DNA of 64,000 nt from Aselliscus stoliczkanus (taxonomy: Eukaryota > Chordata > Mammalia > Chiroptera > Hipposideridae): the NCBI GenBank assembly GCA_033961575.1, contig CM066728.1:105600852-105664851 (forward strand). Direction: 5' to 3'. The notes under the pieces are model-generated. The model searched no databases and had not been told where the DNA came from. It saw only the letters and a list, made by a program, of their open reading frames with translations. This document shows positions 11,121 to 22,490 of this stretch, one piece after another (the stretch's first letter is position 1; the number at the start of each line of letters is the position of its first letter). A program made the position numbers and the translations under genes.

Positions 11121-11249
11121 CTGAGCCACTCTGCCACCTGTTGGTGGCTCAAGGGTAACTCAGCTTGGGCTGGCATTGAACCGCTGTTGCTCATAGCTCA
11201 GCTCGCATTCCTGAGCGAGCTCTTAGCCAACTGAGCCACTCAGCCGGCG
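11093..11249 (-). mobile_element. tRNA-derived SINE, type II
   Basis: Reverse orientation: the poly(T) at 11093-11119 is the element's A tail, and GCCGGC at the right edge is its 5' end. GAACCGCTGTTGC is the complement of the B-box region. Near-identical duplications (CATTTTCTTTT) flank it at about 11083 and 11251. Confidence 0.88.
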
Positions 11250-13094
11250 ACATTTTCTTTTAAATATTCCATCTCTGGCATGGCCATAGTTGAAAATTTG
11301 GTTTTTGTTTTCCTATACAAATAACTATTTTTGCCATGAAATTAAAGCACACAGAAAAATTGTTTAAATCAACAGTCAACCACTTTTAGACAAGAATTAC
11401 CAACATGTCATATTTTTCAAAAGAAACATCTTTAGTTATTCTGCATTTATTCATTTATACCAGATATATAATTTCCCATAAGGTATAAGGTATTTTTTCA
11501 TGAATTCTGAGCAATCAGTTAGAAAAGTCACCATTCAAAAGTTGTATCATTCCAATGTTGCCAAATAAGTCCTTTGAAATCAGTGGCTCGATAAAAAAAG
11601 AAAGGTTTCTCACAGTCCCACCAGAAAAGAGAACCTTAAAACAGTATCGGCAATATTTCAAGGCAAATAAGTACAGTTAACCTTTCCCCTTTAGTGTCAT
11701 CCAAACCTACATAACTAATTCTTGGTCTTCTGATCTGGAGTCAGGAGTTCATCTCCAGGAATCACCTGTTTCAGCAATAAACCTGGAGGTCATGGCTCAG
11801 TCCTGGTAGTGAGATGTCTGCTTCGAGTCAGTGTCATCTGGTCCTGAGCCTGAGCCTAAGCCCGAGGTCCGATTTCCTATGTCAGCCATCAGCAGTACCT
11901 GTCACAACCCTTTCTGCCAACACTCTGAGAAACTGGCCTTTTTGTTGTTTCTCTTAGGAGATTTGACTTCTGCTTTGAAATCAGGAGCTTTTATGGAATA
12001 ACAAGAGAATAATGCTGACAACCAATTGAGATAAGACAAGATCAGAATGGAGGAGCATAGAATTCCTTATTGTGGCATGAAAATCAACCCCTTCACTTGG
12101 ACTCAATTAATGGTTACTCCAAGGACAAGAAGATAGTAAGACAAGTTTGCAAGTTTCCCAAACTTTCTAATCTATCTTATGAAGCATGTGTTAAGGTTTT
12201 CAACAGTGACCAAGTGCCTTATTGATTGAACTAAAAATACAGGAAAATAAATGTTTTCTGTGCCTATTTATTTTAGCATCCCTCCTTACTCCTGCCTGAG
12301 TACCATGCCTCACAGTTACAAGTTCCTAGAATTGGCACCACCCAGCAGCCACTTTTAATTCAGGACTTGATTTTAGAAAGGCAATATTAAAAAGAGTTAT
12401 CAGAGGAGACATACTGTTTCATTCAGTGGAAAGTAATAGGTATCTCTAGATAAGAAAGAGTTGCAGTATTGTTTACATAATTAATCTTTAGCATTCTTCA
12501 AATGGAGAAAAATCAGCATTATTACAGATTTCATCTTTGATAGAAATCAGAATTTTTAATAAAAAACAACTCAAGAACATGACAAAATTCAAACCAAAAG
12601 CACGAGAAGTTAACTGGTTCTCAGGAAATAAGAGTATTGTGCTGAAAACATCTGTTTTCTAAGCAGGACATAAGGATATGCACTGTTTCTGTTTAAGAAC
12701 AATTTTCTTCTGAGTGTTTTATTCTCTATTATTATAAGTTACTTTGATTAATAATGACAATATACATATGCATGTTCTTAAGATACATAATAAACGTAGT
12801 AAAGCATAACATTCGCTTTCAAATATACTAATTATAAGTCTATTCTAAGTATTGTAACTCATATATCACATTGAGTTTATAATTTACTATATTTTTATAG
12901 AGACAAAATAAATACGCAAAACATTGCTTTGTGACTAATTATTGATACTTGGTTTTTCTGTCTTTATAGACTTTATTCTCCCTTACTTTGTAACGGAGAC
13001 AAAGATACTTTAAAAGTAATCAAAGTTTAACCAATTTAATACAATCAAATAATCAAACTTCAATCAATTTAATACAGTCCAAAAATGTAAGAAA
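11250..13094. other. Unassigned stretch
   Basis: No repeat was identified with confidence. The segment 11690-11960 is less AT-rich and looks like unique sequence. No coding frame of note. Confidence 0.5.
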
Positions 13095-14010
13095 TTAGGC
13101 TTTGATTTGAAATCTCACTGTTGATAAAATTAGTGTCAGAGGGCCAGTTACCCATTTTGCATCGGGATTGAATTCCTCCAAAGGTGGATGCCCGGATGAA
13201 GATGGAGGGCCAAGCAGTTCATTTGGGAAGTGCAGGAAACAGAAGCAAGGGCCGAGGAACATTGTAGAGGAGGTCAAGGGGAGGGCATGACCTCCCATTG
13301 ACCCTCCCCTTCCCCAGGTGAACTCTGGGAATGGGCTCCTCACTCCTGTCCTTGGAATGTAAGCTCTGCCCATGTTCCCACAGGGGGAGCCACTTTCAAA
13401 GACGCAGTCTTGTGAGAGTAAGGCCTTGTTGAGACCATCTGGGTGGTTACAGGTGACTGCACCCCGTTAAGGCCTCCATACAAACTTCCAAGATTTGGCG
13501 GGCCTGTGACACATCTCCTTCCCTTGTGGTGCCCAAGAAAAAGCCTCTATGTATGCGCCTTGTTGTAACATCTGCCACCTACCTGTCTGGACAGGTCTCC
13601 TTCTTTCTCGTCTTCTTGCCCTCCATGAAGGGGCCACTTTCTGGAAGGCACTTACAGATGACCCTTAAACAACGCGGGTGTGACTGCACTAATCTGCTTA
13701 TACCCAAATTGGCTCATTAAATACAGCCGACCTCTGAACCATGAGTTTCCAATAGACAGATTTAACAAACCAGGGATCCAAAAACAGTTTTGCAACCACA
13801 GTTTTAAACCATGGATTCTCAACCACAGATGGATCAAAAACAACATTCACAAATCTGTGAATGCTAAGTTAAGTTTTGAGTGATTCAAATGTACGTGAAT
13901 TTTTGACTGTGTGCAGGTCGACATCCGGAACTCCCAGAGTTGTTCAAGGTCAACTGTAATAAACTTGCTTTATCAAGCTTAATTCTGTATGCTAATTTCT
14001 GGGAGTCAGT
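13095..14010 (+). mobile_element. Possible LTR of an endogenous retrovirus, interrupted
   Basis: A GC-richer block contains GGCCTCCATACAAACTTCC and CCCAAGAAAAAGCCTC, and ends with AATAAACTTGCTTTATCAAGC (AATAAA at 13959) after the embedded MITE. This layout and the 3' wording recall class I ERV LTRs. Ends and duplications are not resolved and there is no internal viral sequence, so the call is tentative. Confidence 0.4.
13655..13956. mobile_element. Tigger/pogo-type MITE
   Basis: Terminal inverted repeats: CAGATGACCCTTAAACAAC at the left, and the complement of the right end reads CAGTTGACCTTGAACAAC. TA dinucleotides flank at 13653-13654 and 13957-13958. GGTTGACCCTTGAACAACGC-like ends are typical of Tigger-related elements. 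There is no transposase frame. Confidence 0.8.
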
Positions 14011-14193
14011 GGAAAGCACATGCTTCTGTCTATTATTACATCCAAATAGCATTTTAGTCAGATCAGGTGGGACCTCCAAGTATTCTATAAGAAAAAAACA
14101 TAATTAACAATAAGTAAAATTTGTACTTGCAATAATAAGGCATATAGTGAGTCCAATTTAAAGAACTAGTGGCTTCCAGAACAGAAAAGGCAT

Positions 14194-14196
14194 TGT

Positions 14197-14242
<46 letters not shown>
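14194..14242 (+). repeat. (TG)n microsatellite, left part
   Basis: About 49 bp of TG with one ATG interruption. It continues on the other side of the LTR at 15340. Confidence 0.97.
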
Positions 14243-14244
<2 letters not shown>

Positions 14245-14370
14245 TGCGGGGGTCCAACCTCCGCGGAGTCCAGGGATTCCCTCGGGTGGGATGGAGTCGG
14301 TGAGGAAAAAAAGAAAGAGAGAAAGAAAGAAAGCGGAGACACCGGAAAGAGTTTCTCAGGAGCGTCTCAA

Positions 14371-14376
14371 TTTATT
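14371..14376 (-). terminator. LTR polyadenylation signal AATAAA
   Basis: TTTATT on + equals AATAAA on -, 17 bp downstream of the LTR TATA box. Confidence 0.75.
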
Positions 14377-14392
14377 GTTACAGCATGTTCCC

Positions 14393-14400
14393 CTTTTATA
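14393..14400 (-). promoter_or_regulatory. LTR TATA box
   Basis: CTTTTATA on + equals TATAAAAG on -, inside CCCTATAAAAGGGG. It is the only strong TATA in this LTR and lies in the expected U3 position. Confidence 0.7.
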
Positions 14401-15339
14401 GGGACTCTTGACCATTACCTCAATTACAAGTTATGTTTCACATGAGTTTGATGTTTTTTTTTCTTTCTCAGGGTTTTCAGTCTTTACTTCCTTGTAATTA
14501 TTCTCCCCAGGGTAAACTGTGACCTATTCTACGTTTAAGGATTATCTTATCTTTTAATATGATGTTCTCCTTGCGACACAAACTCAGTTTCTACTTATCA
14601 TCTAAAGAATGGCTACCATGACTACCTTGACTATTTAGTAACTATCCCAAATTCCAGCAGCTAATACACAATCATAAGACTCACAGGGTGTATACTTGAG
14701 TTACTACCGAGAGAGACTAGGAGTGGCTGAGTCTAAAGTCTATTTTTTAGTAAATACAATACCTAGTAATCAAAGGCATCTCACACCTCTCTTATCCTAC
14801 AGAGGTAGCATCTGTTTCTCAGTCAAAGCTTCAGTATCTGTTGCTGCAACAAGGCACAAGGCAAAGGAATTCACACAAGGCTATTATTAACATAGCTCAT
14901 GGTCAGTAAGTGTCTCTGATCAGAACTTTCATGGCCTGGAGACCTTTGGCCTCTGAGGAGACTTTTCACTGATTATCTTAGGCAAGTTAGCTCATGGGCT
15001 GTTACCAGCAGTTTCTCACAGCCAGGCTTTTTTGGCCTATGTGGCCAAAGGTCTGTGCCTCAGTTTCCAAGAGGCTTGAGTCCCCAATATCTCAGTTCAG
15101 GGGTCCCCACGGAACTACCGCCTGGCTTCGGTTGTCTCCCCTCTTTTCTAGGAGATCTTACCCATTTTGGCTGCATAGTTAGCTCTTTGGGGTATCACAG
15201 GAACTTGCCATAAATGCAGTGAGAGTATTGTCTCCTATAGGATCTGATGTAGAGGAAAGGCACATGGGTTCACAGGAGTGGAGACTATGACCGACCATGA
15301 AACTTTGTCACATATGGGGGGCGCCGACGGCTCCCAACA

Positions 15340-15361
15340 GTGTGTGTGTAGAGAGAGAGAG
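15340..15361 (+). repeat. (TG)n(AG)n microsatellite, right part
   Basis: GTGTGTGTGTAGAGAGAGAG directly abuts the LTR. It is the continuation of the tract at 14194. Confidence 0.95.
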
Positions 15362-16187
15362 AATTCAACATACATAATTCAAGTTATTGTATGGCAATAG
15401 AAATTTTTCATTGGGTAATGCCAGTTCCATTAAAAACCAGTTCTATTTATCATGGCATATTTCAAAATGCACAGCTTTTAAGATGCTCCTGTTATTCACA
15501 CCTTCTTAAAACCTTTGTTATTTGTGACATACACTGCAAGGCTTTTTTTTAGAAATGCATTCTTAGGTGATATGATATGGCAATAAAATCCAAGTGACTG
15601 AGGCAAAGGAAAACATATTAGTTTTGCATTATCATTTTTAATAATAACAATATTTACAAATAGAAGGTATGAAAATTGAAGTGTGATATAAATATTTACT
15701 TGCCCTAATTCTCTATCAGTGTATTATTTTTAAATGTTTTAAGTATGATGAAAGGTTAACATTTAAGTTAATATTTAATACTGTGATGGCACTGTATGAA
15801 AATAACTCATTTGAATAATTATGAAATGAACAAATAATATTTATGATTTATTTTGCTTATGACAAAATTATCTCATGCAGAAACACTGAGAAGTATTGGT
15901 AAATAACTATTTTTCTGGCTTGATTAAATTTCTTTTGCAATTATAATAACTAGATTTAAAATAAGTTAAAATAGTAAAGAAACAGAAAAATTAAACAAAA
16001 CTGCACTTCTCGGGATAAATTTAGCAAACTTGCACCCACGGCCACTGAGAATATTTACATTTTGGGGTCCCCCTTAATGTGATTCCCTAGGTACTATAAT
16101 ATATGCCAAGCCCTAATACAGCCTCAAAAATTTTACCAACTTATATTTGTTAAAGATAAGCAGTAAAAAAGAGATTAACTCTGATGT
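15362..16187. other. AT-rich stretch with no recognised gene
   Basis: No repeat or gene was recognised in this very AT-rich segment. Confidence 0.5.
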
Positions 16188-16392
16188 CAGGGGTTGGCAC
16201 ACTACGGCCTGTACCTGTTTTGGTAAATTAATTGGTACTGGAACACATCCATACCTACTCATTCCTGCTTGCCTGTGACTGCTTTGTGCTACAATGGCAG
16301 ATTTCAGTAATTGTGATAGAGAACATGGGGCTGAAAAACCGAAGATATTTACCATGCAGCCATTACAGAAAAAGGCTTCTGATTCTTGCTCT
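16188..16392 (+). mobile_element. hAT-Charlie-type MER element
   Basis: CAGGGGTTGGCACACTACGGC opens the element. TTGGTAAATTAATTGGTACTG, GAACACATCCATACC, CTACAATGGCAG, and CATTACAGAAAAAGGCTTCTG follow a common mammalian non-autonomous hAT (CAGGGGTCGGCAAACTACGGCC ... TTTACAGAAAAAGTTTGCC). The subfamily is not named. Confidence 0.75.
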
Positions 16393-16673
16393 ACCTTAAT
16401 CACAACATTTTTAAAGCTGGTATAAACCATAGTAGGGCTAATTGAGAACGTTTGAGGAAAACTCGTCCTCAGCTTGTTATTTATCTATATATTTATTTTT
16501 CCTTCCCTGAAAGCCAAACAATATTACTTTGTTTTTATGCCGATTTATTTTCTAAATTTATTCCAAATTCTAAATTTTCATGTCAGCTGCTGTTCTGATG
16601 AACTATTTTGATTATATATGAAATTAACGTCTAAATTTTAATACAGATGTATAGATGTATTTAATATAGATAA

Positions 16674-17132
16674 CAAACCACCTGAAAACTGAGTGGCGTA
16701 AAACCATAAGCATTATCATTGCTCATGAATCTGTAGTGAGCTGACTGAGAGTTTTGCCAACTGGGCTTCATCTGTGGATCTCTGGTGAGCTGGTTCACAC
16801 AATGTAGGCAGATGGCATGTCAGGGACAGGGGGCAGATGAGCAAGGGTGACCTCCCCTGTGCTAATTCTCCTACAGAAGGTCCCATCCTAGAGCTTTCTT
16901 TTCATTGTTTGGCAGCGATCAAAGAGAAAGCAGAATCATGCAGAGCCTCTCGATACCTCAGGTCGGAATTAAGGGGGAAGGGGAGGACTGGCGATCCATC
17001 TACCGCAGATGTAAAGAATTACAACTGCAAACATGTTTAGCAGTTTTCTGAGGGGAGCGAAAGAATATACTAAGCGCATGGACACAAAGCGTGTTGGAGA
17101 ATGTGGGCCATTTTTGTAATCAACCTACTACA
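16674..17132 (-). mobile_element. MaLR (MLT1-like) LTR
   Basis: AACAAACCACCTGAAAACTG, GAGTGGCGTAAAACCATAAG and TCATTGCTCATGAATCTG form the reverse complement of the 3' end of a MaLR LTR (CCACTAAGTTTTGGGGTGGTTTGTTA). GGGCCATTTTTGTAATCAACC near 17110 matches its far end. Ancient and inactive. Confidence 0.65.
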
Positions 17133-17250
17133 GATGTCATAAATTATAACTGAATAATTAGTTATATCATGTTTTGTGGAAGTAAGAAATATTTCAACTT
17201 CACCTCATGGCATTTTTTTTTTCCCTTGCCATTCAAGAAACAACACTGTT

Positions 17251-17385
17251 GGGCTGGCGAGTGGCGCAGTGGTTAAGCGCTGGCTTGGGGAAGCCAGCGG
17301 CCCCGGTTTGGGTCCCACATATGAGGGCCAGTGACACTACCCTCAAAAAAAAAAAAAAATGCAAAAAAAAAAAAAAAAGAAAGAA
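17251..17385 (+). mobile_element. tRNA-derived SINE, short type I
   Basis: GGGCTGGCGAGTGGCGCAGT, a hairpin GCTGGCTT/AAGCCAGC and a B-box-like GGTTTGGGTCCC are present. Two A runs and a GAAA tail follow. Duplications AGAAACAACACTGTT and AGAAACAACGCTGTT (17236-17250, 17386-17400) differ at one base. Confidence 0.9.
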
Positions 17386-17573
17386 AGAAACAACGCTGTT
17401 ATTATTGGAGAACTTGACTATTGTACTCTGCCTCATGTAACTATTTAAAATCAGCGTCAACAGAGTCAACCAAAAGAATCAACCACAACGATCATGGAGA
17501 TATGTAGGAAAAAAAATCAACAATTTAGTTTTGAGCACTGCCTCTTTAACTAATAAAGCATTGATGACACATA

Positions 17574-17731
17574 TTTTTATTTTATTTTATTTTATTTTTT
17601 TCTGAGCCATCCTGCCACCTGTTGGCAGCTCAACGGCAACTCAGCTCAGGCTGGCATCGAACCGCCATTGCTCAGAGCTCAGCTCGCACTCTTGAGCGAG
17701 CTCTTAACCAACTGAGCCACTCAGCCAGCCC
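17574..17731 (-). mobile_element. tRNA-derived SINE, type II, with (TTTTA)n tail
   Basis: Reverse copy with a (ATTTT)n tail at 17574-17600. TCGAACCGCCATTGC is the B-box complement, and CAGCCAGCCC is the 5' end. Perfect duplications ATTGATGACACATA lie at about 17560 and 17733. Confidence 0.9.
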
Positions 17732-17934
17732 TATTGATGACACATACGAAGCAATCAGACATAGCTCTAGGTGGCCATGCAGAGCTAGTATCCCCTATGA
17801 GTGGACGCAAGTACAAAAGGCCAGAGCTCAGAGGGCAGTGGGTGAGCAGAAATGGCATTTTGCCTAAATAAATAAGAGAATAATGGAATACGACACCATT
17901 AGCAACTAAAATTTGAATAGCATATTATAATTCT

Positions 17935-18120
17935 TAAACAATTATCTTTTCATTTGATGCTCAAAGCCATACAAATGAAGTTGTTTATGTTGTATTCCCA
18001 CGTAGAAAAGGGCTCTAAGATTCTAGTGGGTCCAGTAAGTGCCTGCCCGAAGTTACACAGAAGTAAAGATATGCTCAAGATGATGGTCACCTACAGACTC
18101 TGACTAGCTGAGTTATGTTA
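17935..18120 (-). repeat. MIR SINE
   Basis: TGATGCTCAAAGCCATACAAA, CCAGTAAGTGCCTGCCCGAAG, TTACACAGAAGTAAAGAT and CTACAGACTCTGACTAGC follow antisense MIR order (CTCACAACAACCC ... GTGACTTGCCCAAGGTCACACAGCTAGTAAG ... GTCTGACTCCAGAG). Confidence 0.65.
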
Positions 18121-20693
18121 CGCCTGTAGTAAAACCTAAAATGAATACATAAACAAAGTTAGGTGAATTCATGTTGGTGCAGCATGGGTGAACACACTGC
18201 AGGATAAGTGTGGGGCGAATCAGTAACTGGCAATCCTAGGAAACTGGGCCTGTGCTGGATGATTCTAAGGAGAGTGATTCAAGGAAGCAGGAGCCAGTCC
18301 TGATTTAGGTGCTGTCCAAAAAGAGGGGCGATGTGACTGTAATAATAACACAGGTAATAATGTTATTAATTGTTATATTACATAATTAATGATCTGAATA
18401 GCTTTAGTATATTATAAATATAGTTATGTAAATAAATATGTAAGTACAACTATTAAAAATATAGTTATTACATTATATTAGAATGTGTAGTACATTGCAT
18501 CATGTGTATTATAATATATGAATATATTTTAGTATTGCATAATTCTATGTATATTATGTGTGTTATAATATATAACAAGATTAGTATTATATGGTTAATT
18601 ACCATAATATTATGAATACCAATAACTATTAAAATATTTATCTAGGATGCTAAATGAATAAAGTGGGGCTACCATTGTTGTTGGCGATAAAGCTAACATC
18701 ATGCATGTCAGACAGAATGGAATGTTCCAGACCTTTCTGTGGCTGTGGAATGGCCTTATTTCTGTGGTTGTGTGCACTCACAGAGTCACTTTTCTCTTCC
18801 TTGTTGATGGTCTGTATTTATGTTCGTTCGCGAATGTAAACGTTTGGTTGCCATAATGCAAGCTGACTAGTTCATCCAGATTCTTGAACGGTAGTGTATT
18901 TAAAGACCTTTGTAGTGCTAAATGGAATATGCATCAGACCATTTTTACTAGGTCAGAAAATACACTGATTAGAAGAACTTAAGCAGATGATAATTATTTT
19001 GAGGAAGAAAAATATTGCATATACTATCTCTCTTTACCTAAGGCATGATATTTTGTATATTCAGAGTAAAATTTAATTTAGGTTAATTGTAACAAACTGT
19101 TTTTTGGGGTTTTTTTAAGCACACAGTCAAGAGCAAGCAAAGAAGTCAAGACCTGGATACCAGAAATAAATAGCTGATCCACTCAGAGTTGGCCCAAGGC
19201 TCTTTGGTAACTGTAAGAAGTTTTGAAATCAAGAGTTTTTAAAAGAAAGTCATTAATGTCTATTTGATCATTGAAGACATAGCAACATGACAGATACAAT
19301 TCAGAAAATTAAGGGCTAAAACTAAACGAAAATTAATCTAAGGCAAACAACATATAATAGGATGTTTTAACACACTTTAAAATTAACCAATATATTTTAT
19401 AACATAAGGTTTCATACGTAGAGAAAATATCTTACACTGAACATAATCAAAAGACAATTATTATTTTAAGGCCAAACAAGAAAGCTGGCAGACTTACAAG
19501 ATAATTTCAATTTATACAGAAGAAGTTAATTTAAAAATGTCACCCACAAACACAATCCTCATTCTTTGTATTATATAAATCAGCATACTAGAAAGTTTGG
19601 AAAATTCGAATGTAATATCCAGGTATAAGTATTCTATGTCCCTAAAAACATGCTTTACTTTTGATATCCTTCATCTACTTGTTAAGAGTGTCACCCAAAC
19701 TTTTTGATTTCTCTAAGTAAAAACACTATTTATCAAATTAGTCAAATCAAATAACCAAATCACTCAGAGTTGTAATTACTTTGATTAGAACCTTAAATTA
19801 TAAAGTATGTTTTTCCATATTTAATCAATTAATGTAATCTGTCTACAAAAACAAATAAATATGAAAGGACATTTTGGTAAGCTCATTTCATTAAATATAT
19901 TATCATTAAATAAATTTTATTCATTAAAAACTAGGCACTTTTCTAAGAGAACAGAATTATTTTTAAAGTCTAAATTTTTGAAGAAAATAACTGTTACTTA
20001 TTCTTTTTGGCCTCAATACATTTTTGCTGACTTTTAGAAAATCCTCATATAAAAATAGTACCTCCTGAAGTAAAAACAAATTCTGAGGCCAGTATTTGCA
20101 CAGTATCCCTTCATTTTAAAGAAAATAATATTGAAACATGCTGAAACAAGCCTTTGTAATTTCTATTACAGGATATTTGACTTATAGACAAGAATAATAT
20201 TCAGTAATTTTTATTTTATCTGTCCTAAAGAGAATAGAATAATCTGATGTTATACATTTTTGGGAATGAAAAAATGGGAGAATTAATTATATCTTGGCCA
20301 TGGTTGTGCATTTTTCTTTATTTTCATACTAAATGATGCTAATAGTTTGAATGCCTATTTTATATTATACACAGGCATATAATCAGACATGTGTTTTGGT
20401 ATTTTATGGGTAAATGTATATATTTTCTACATAAAATATAAGTTTCTTAAAAGCAAATAAATGATTTATCCTGAAGCAATAAAGAAGCATTTCAATGCTA
20501 TATTTCTTGATAAATGAATAAATGGGTTGACTAACAGACTGAATTGTTCAGGAACTCTGATTTGACCTTTTTAAGCAGGTATGGTCAGTGTTCTAGAAAA
20601 TCAGTTCATTGACAAACAATAGAACGTAGACGTATTTTGAAGCCATTGCATTTTGTTTATATTATTTGATTTTCTCTTCCCCTTTCTTCCAAG
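18121..20693. other. AT-rich stretch with no recognised gene
   Basis: Very AT-rich. 18350-18640 is nearly pure A/T with repeated ATTATAATATAT motifs. No gene or named repeat is supported. Confidence 0.5.
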
Positions 20694-20765
20694 GCGGAGT
20701 TCAAAAGCTCTTTTCCAATGTCTGCCAATATCAGGCAGTTTTGCCAGACAGGCACAGAAGTAGAG
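20694..20765 (+). other. Candidate exon (72 nt, fully open)
   Basis: A strong acceptor-like pyrimidine tract (TTTTCTCTTCCCCTTTCTTC then CAAG) precedes position 20694. A donor-like GAG|GTAATA follows 20765, though it lacks the +5 G. The 72 nt are open in the phase 0-0 frame, reading AEFKSSFPMSANIRQFCQTG then TEVE. I do not recognise the peptide. A 72-nt window is open by chance fairly often, so this could be a pseudo-exon. Confidence 0.25.
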
Positions 20766-22443
20766 GTAATATCATAAGGGTAATGACTAAATTTATTTTA
20801 CAGCCGGTGCTTCTGTAGGTTTGAAAAGAAAGTGATTCATAGCGGAGAAATCAGAATAATGCAATCAAAACTCCCTGTGGTACCATTCTTGACCTTTAAA
20901 GCCAACACATATTTGCAGAATCACAAACTGACCAAGAAGCCTAGTTATGGATGGTGCTTCGCCAGCTAGACAGGGCACTTTATCAATATTTTAGAGTCTG
21001 ATAGAACAGTTGCCCTTTGTAACCAAAAGTCATGTTGGAACTGGAAAATAGAATAGCTTGAAGAAAGTTGTCTCCAATAGTACTGATCCTAGCTACAAAT
21101 AAATGACTATAGGAAATAATTGAAAATAAATATTTTGGGGAACATTTCAAGAAGGTGTTTCTAATCATAGACAACTCAGAACCTTCAAAAGCTGTAATGT
21201 GTTTGTTATTATGTTATTGCAAGAACAGAAAGATATTCATGCTAGGAGGAGTTTATTTTGCTGAAACACACAGATAATCTTAGATACAACACATATCATA
21301 CAATATCTGTGGAGCTATGAAAAATGTACATCCAAGGAACACGGATCTGGAATTGGAAAGTTAGAAACTGAAGAAGCCACCCCTTCTTTTCATCTCTGCC
21401 TCTCATGATATTATCTCCTACTTCTCTCCAAACATAAATTTGCTGATGAGTTATGCCTTTTTTTTCATCTGCAGTGGCTCGGCATGCCATGTCAGCTACT
21501 CTGGCTTTGTATCCAAATGACCATTCCAGTTAACACCTAGCTCTAATCCTTATGGAGTCAGAAAGATTCACTCATCATAGTGTAAAGATTAGGTTCCCTG
21601 GGTCAAAACTCCACTCTTCTTGTATAGTATGAAAGGAGTTACGTGCTATAAAAAGGGGGCTGGCAGGTTGAAAAAGATGTTTTAACTTCCAATGGCAGCA
21701 TATTATCTATAAAGGGGGTATAGGAAGGGAAGCAATTATCAGCTTTTCCACTGAAATTGGTAAAGTAGATTAAGGGTAGACAAGTTCACCAACCTAAACT
21801 AATTGAATGAATTTATTTTTCCATCTAAATGAGGGTCTATGTCGTGTTCTCCAAAGTCAAAGCTGTAATTCTGAAAATAAGTATGGATGAGCTATACTAT
21901 ACTAACTGTTTAAGAATTACCAAAAAGCTTTTGAACATAGTGAGACATAAGTGACATCACTGACCAGGATTAGAACATCAGCTTATTCATGATAGTAGAG
22001 GAAAGAGATGTAAGGTTACAAAAGAGTTTGGGGAAAAAAAAAGTCCAGGAAAAATATATAGCAATTATATGTCAGCGAGGACATCATGGTAAAATCGTGA
22101 TTTTGATATTCAGCAAATTTTTGTTTTTGATAACATAAGGAAGTTGAAGTAGATTCATGTAATAGTCATTTGTTGAGCATTAAATGAGCCAGACAATAAA
22201 CCTAGTGTTACAATTAACAATAACAATAATGTTAAATTAATAAAAAAGACTCCGTCCTTGGTATCAGGGAGTTCACAACGTAGAGGTAATATCTGTCCTA
22301 CCTCTAAAATCCTGCTAACTTATATGTGTGGAGGCGATGAGGATGTTGAGGGAGACATTAGAAATACTATCCCAGACCTGGGCACTCCACTCTGCCTTAG
22401 TATGAGCACTCTTTCACTACAAGAGTCTGAAAGCTGTTTGCAC
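20766..22443. other. AT-rich stretch with no recognised gene
   Basis: No gene or confident repeat. The open frames (for example 20983-21174 and 21296-21490, minus) are short and motif-free. Confidence 0.5.
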
Positions 22444-22445
22444 AA

Positions 22446-22488
<43 letters not shown>

Positions 22489-22490
22489 AT
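22444..22490 (+). repeat. (AAAT)n microsatellite
   Basis: Perfect AATA tetranucleotide run of about 47 bp. Confidence 0.97.

Larger units (their letters stand above)
14245..15339 (-). mobile_element. Solo LTR of a class II (betaretrovirus-like) ERV
   Basis: Read on the minus strand the element begins TGTTGGGAGCCGTCGGCGCC and ends GTTGGACCCCCGCA, giving the canonical TG...CA borders over 1,095 bp. It has a TATA box (TATAAAAG) and an AATAAA only about 17 bp further on, placing the poly(A) signal close to the cap site as in betaretroviral LTRs with a short R. A pyrimidine-rich U5 follows (CTTTCTTTCTTTCTC). It sits inside a (TG)n tract. The flanking six bases GTGTAT/GTGTGT are the likely duplication, blurred by the microsatellite. 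No gag, pol or env sequence is present in the window, so this is a recombined solo LTR. Confidence 0.85.

Noticed and set aside
14195..14445. Cys/Val-rich frames on + at the TG repeat
   Set aside because: A translated (TG)n microsatellite running into an LTR.
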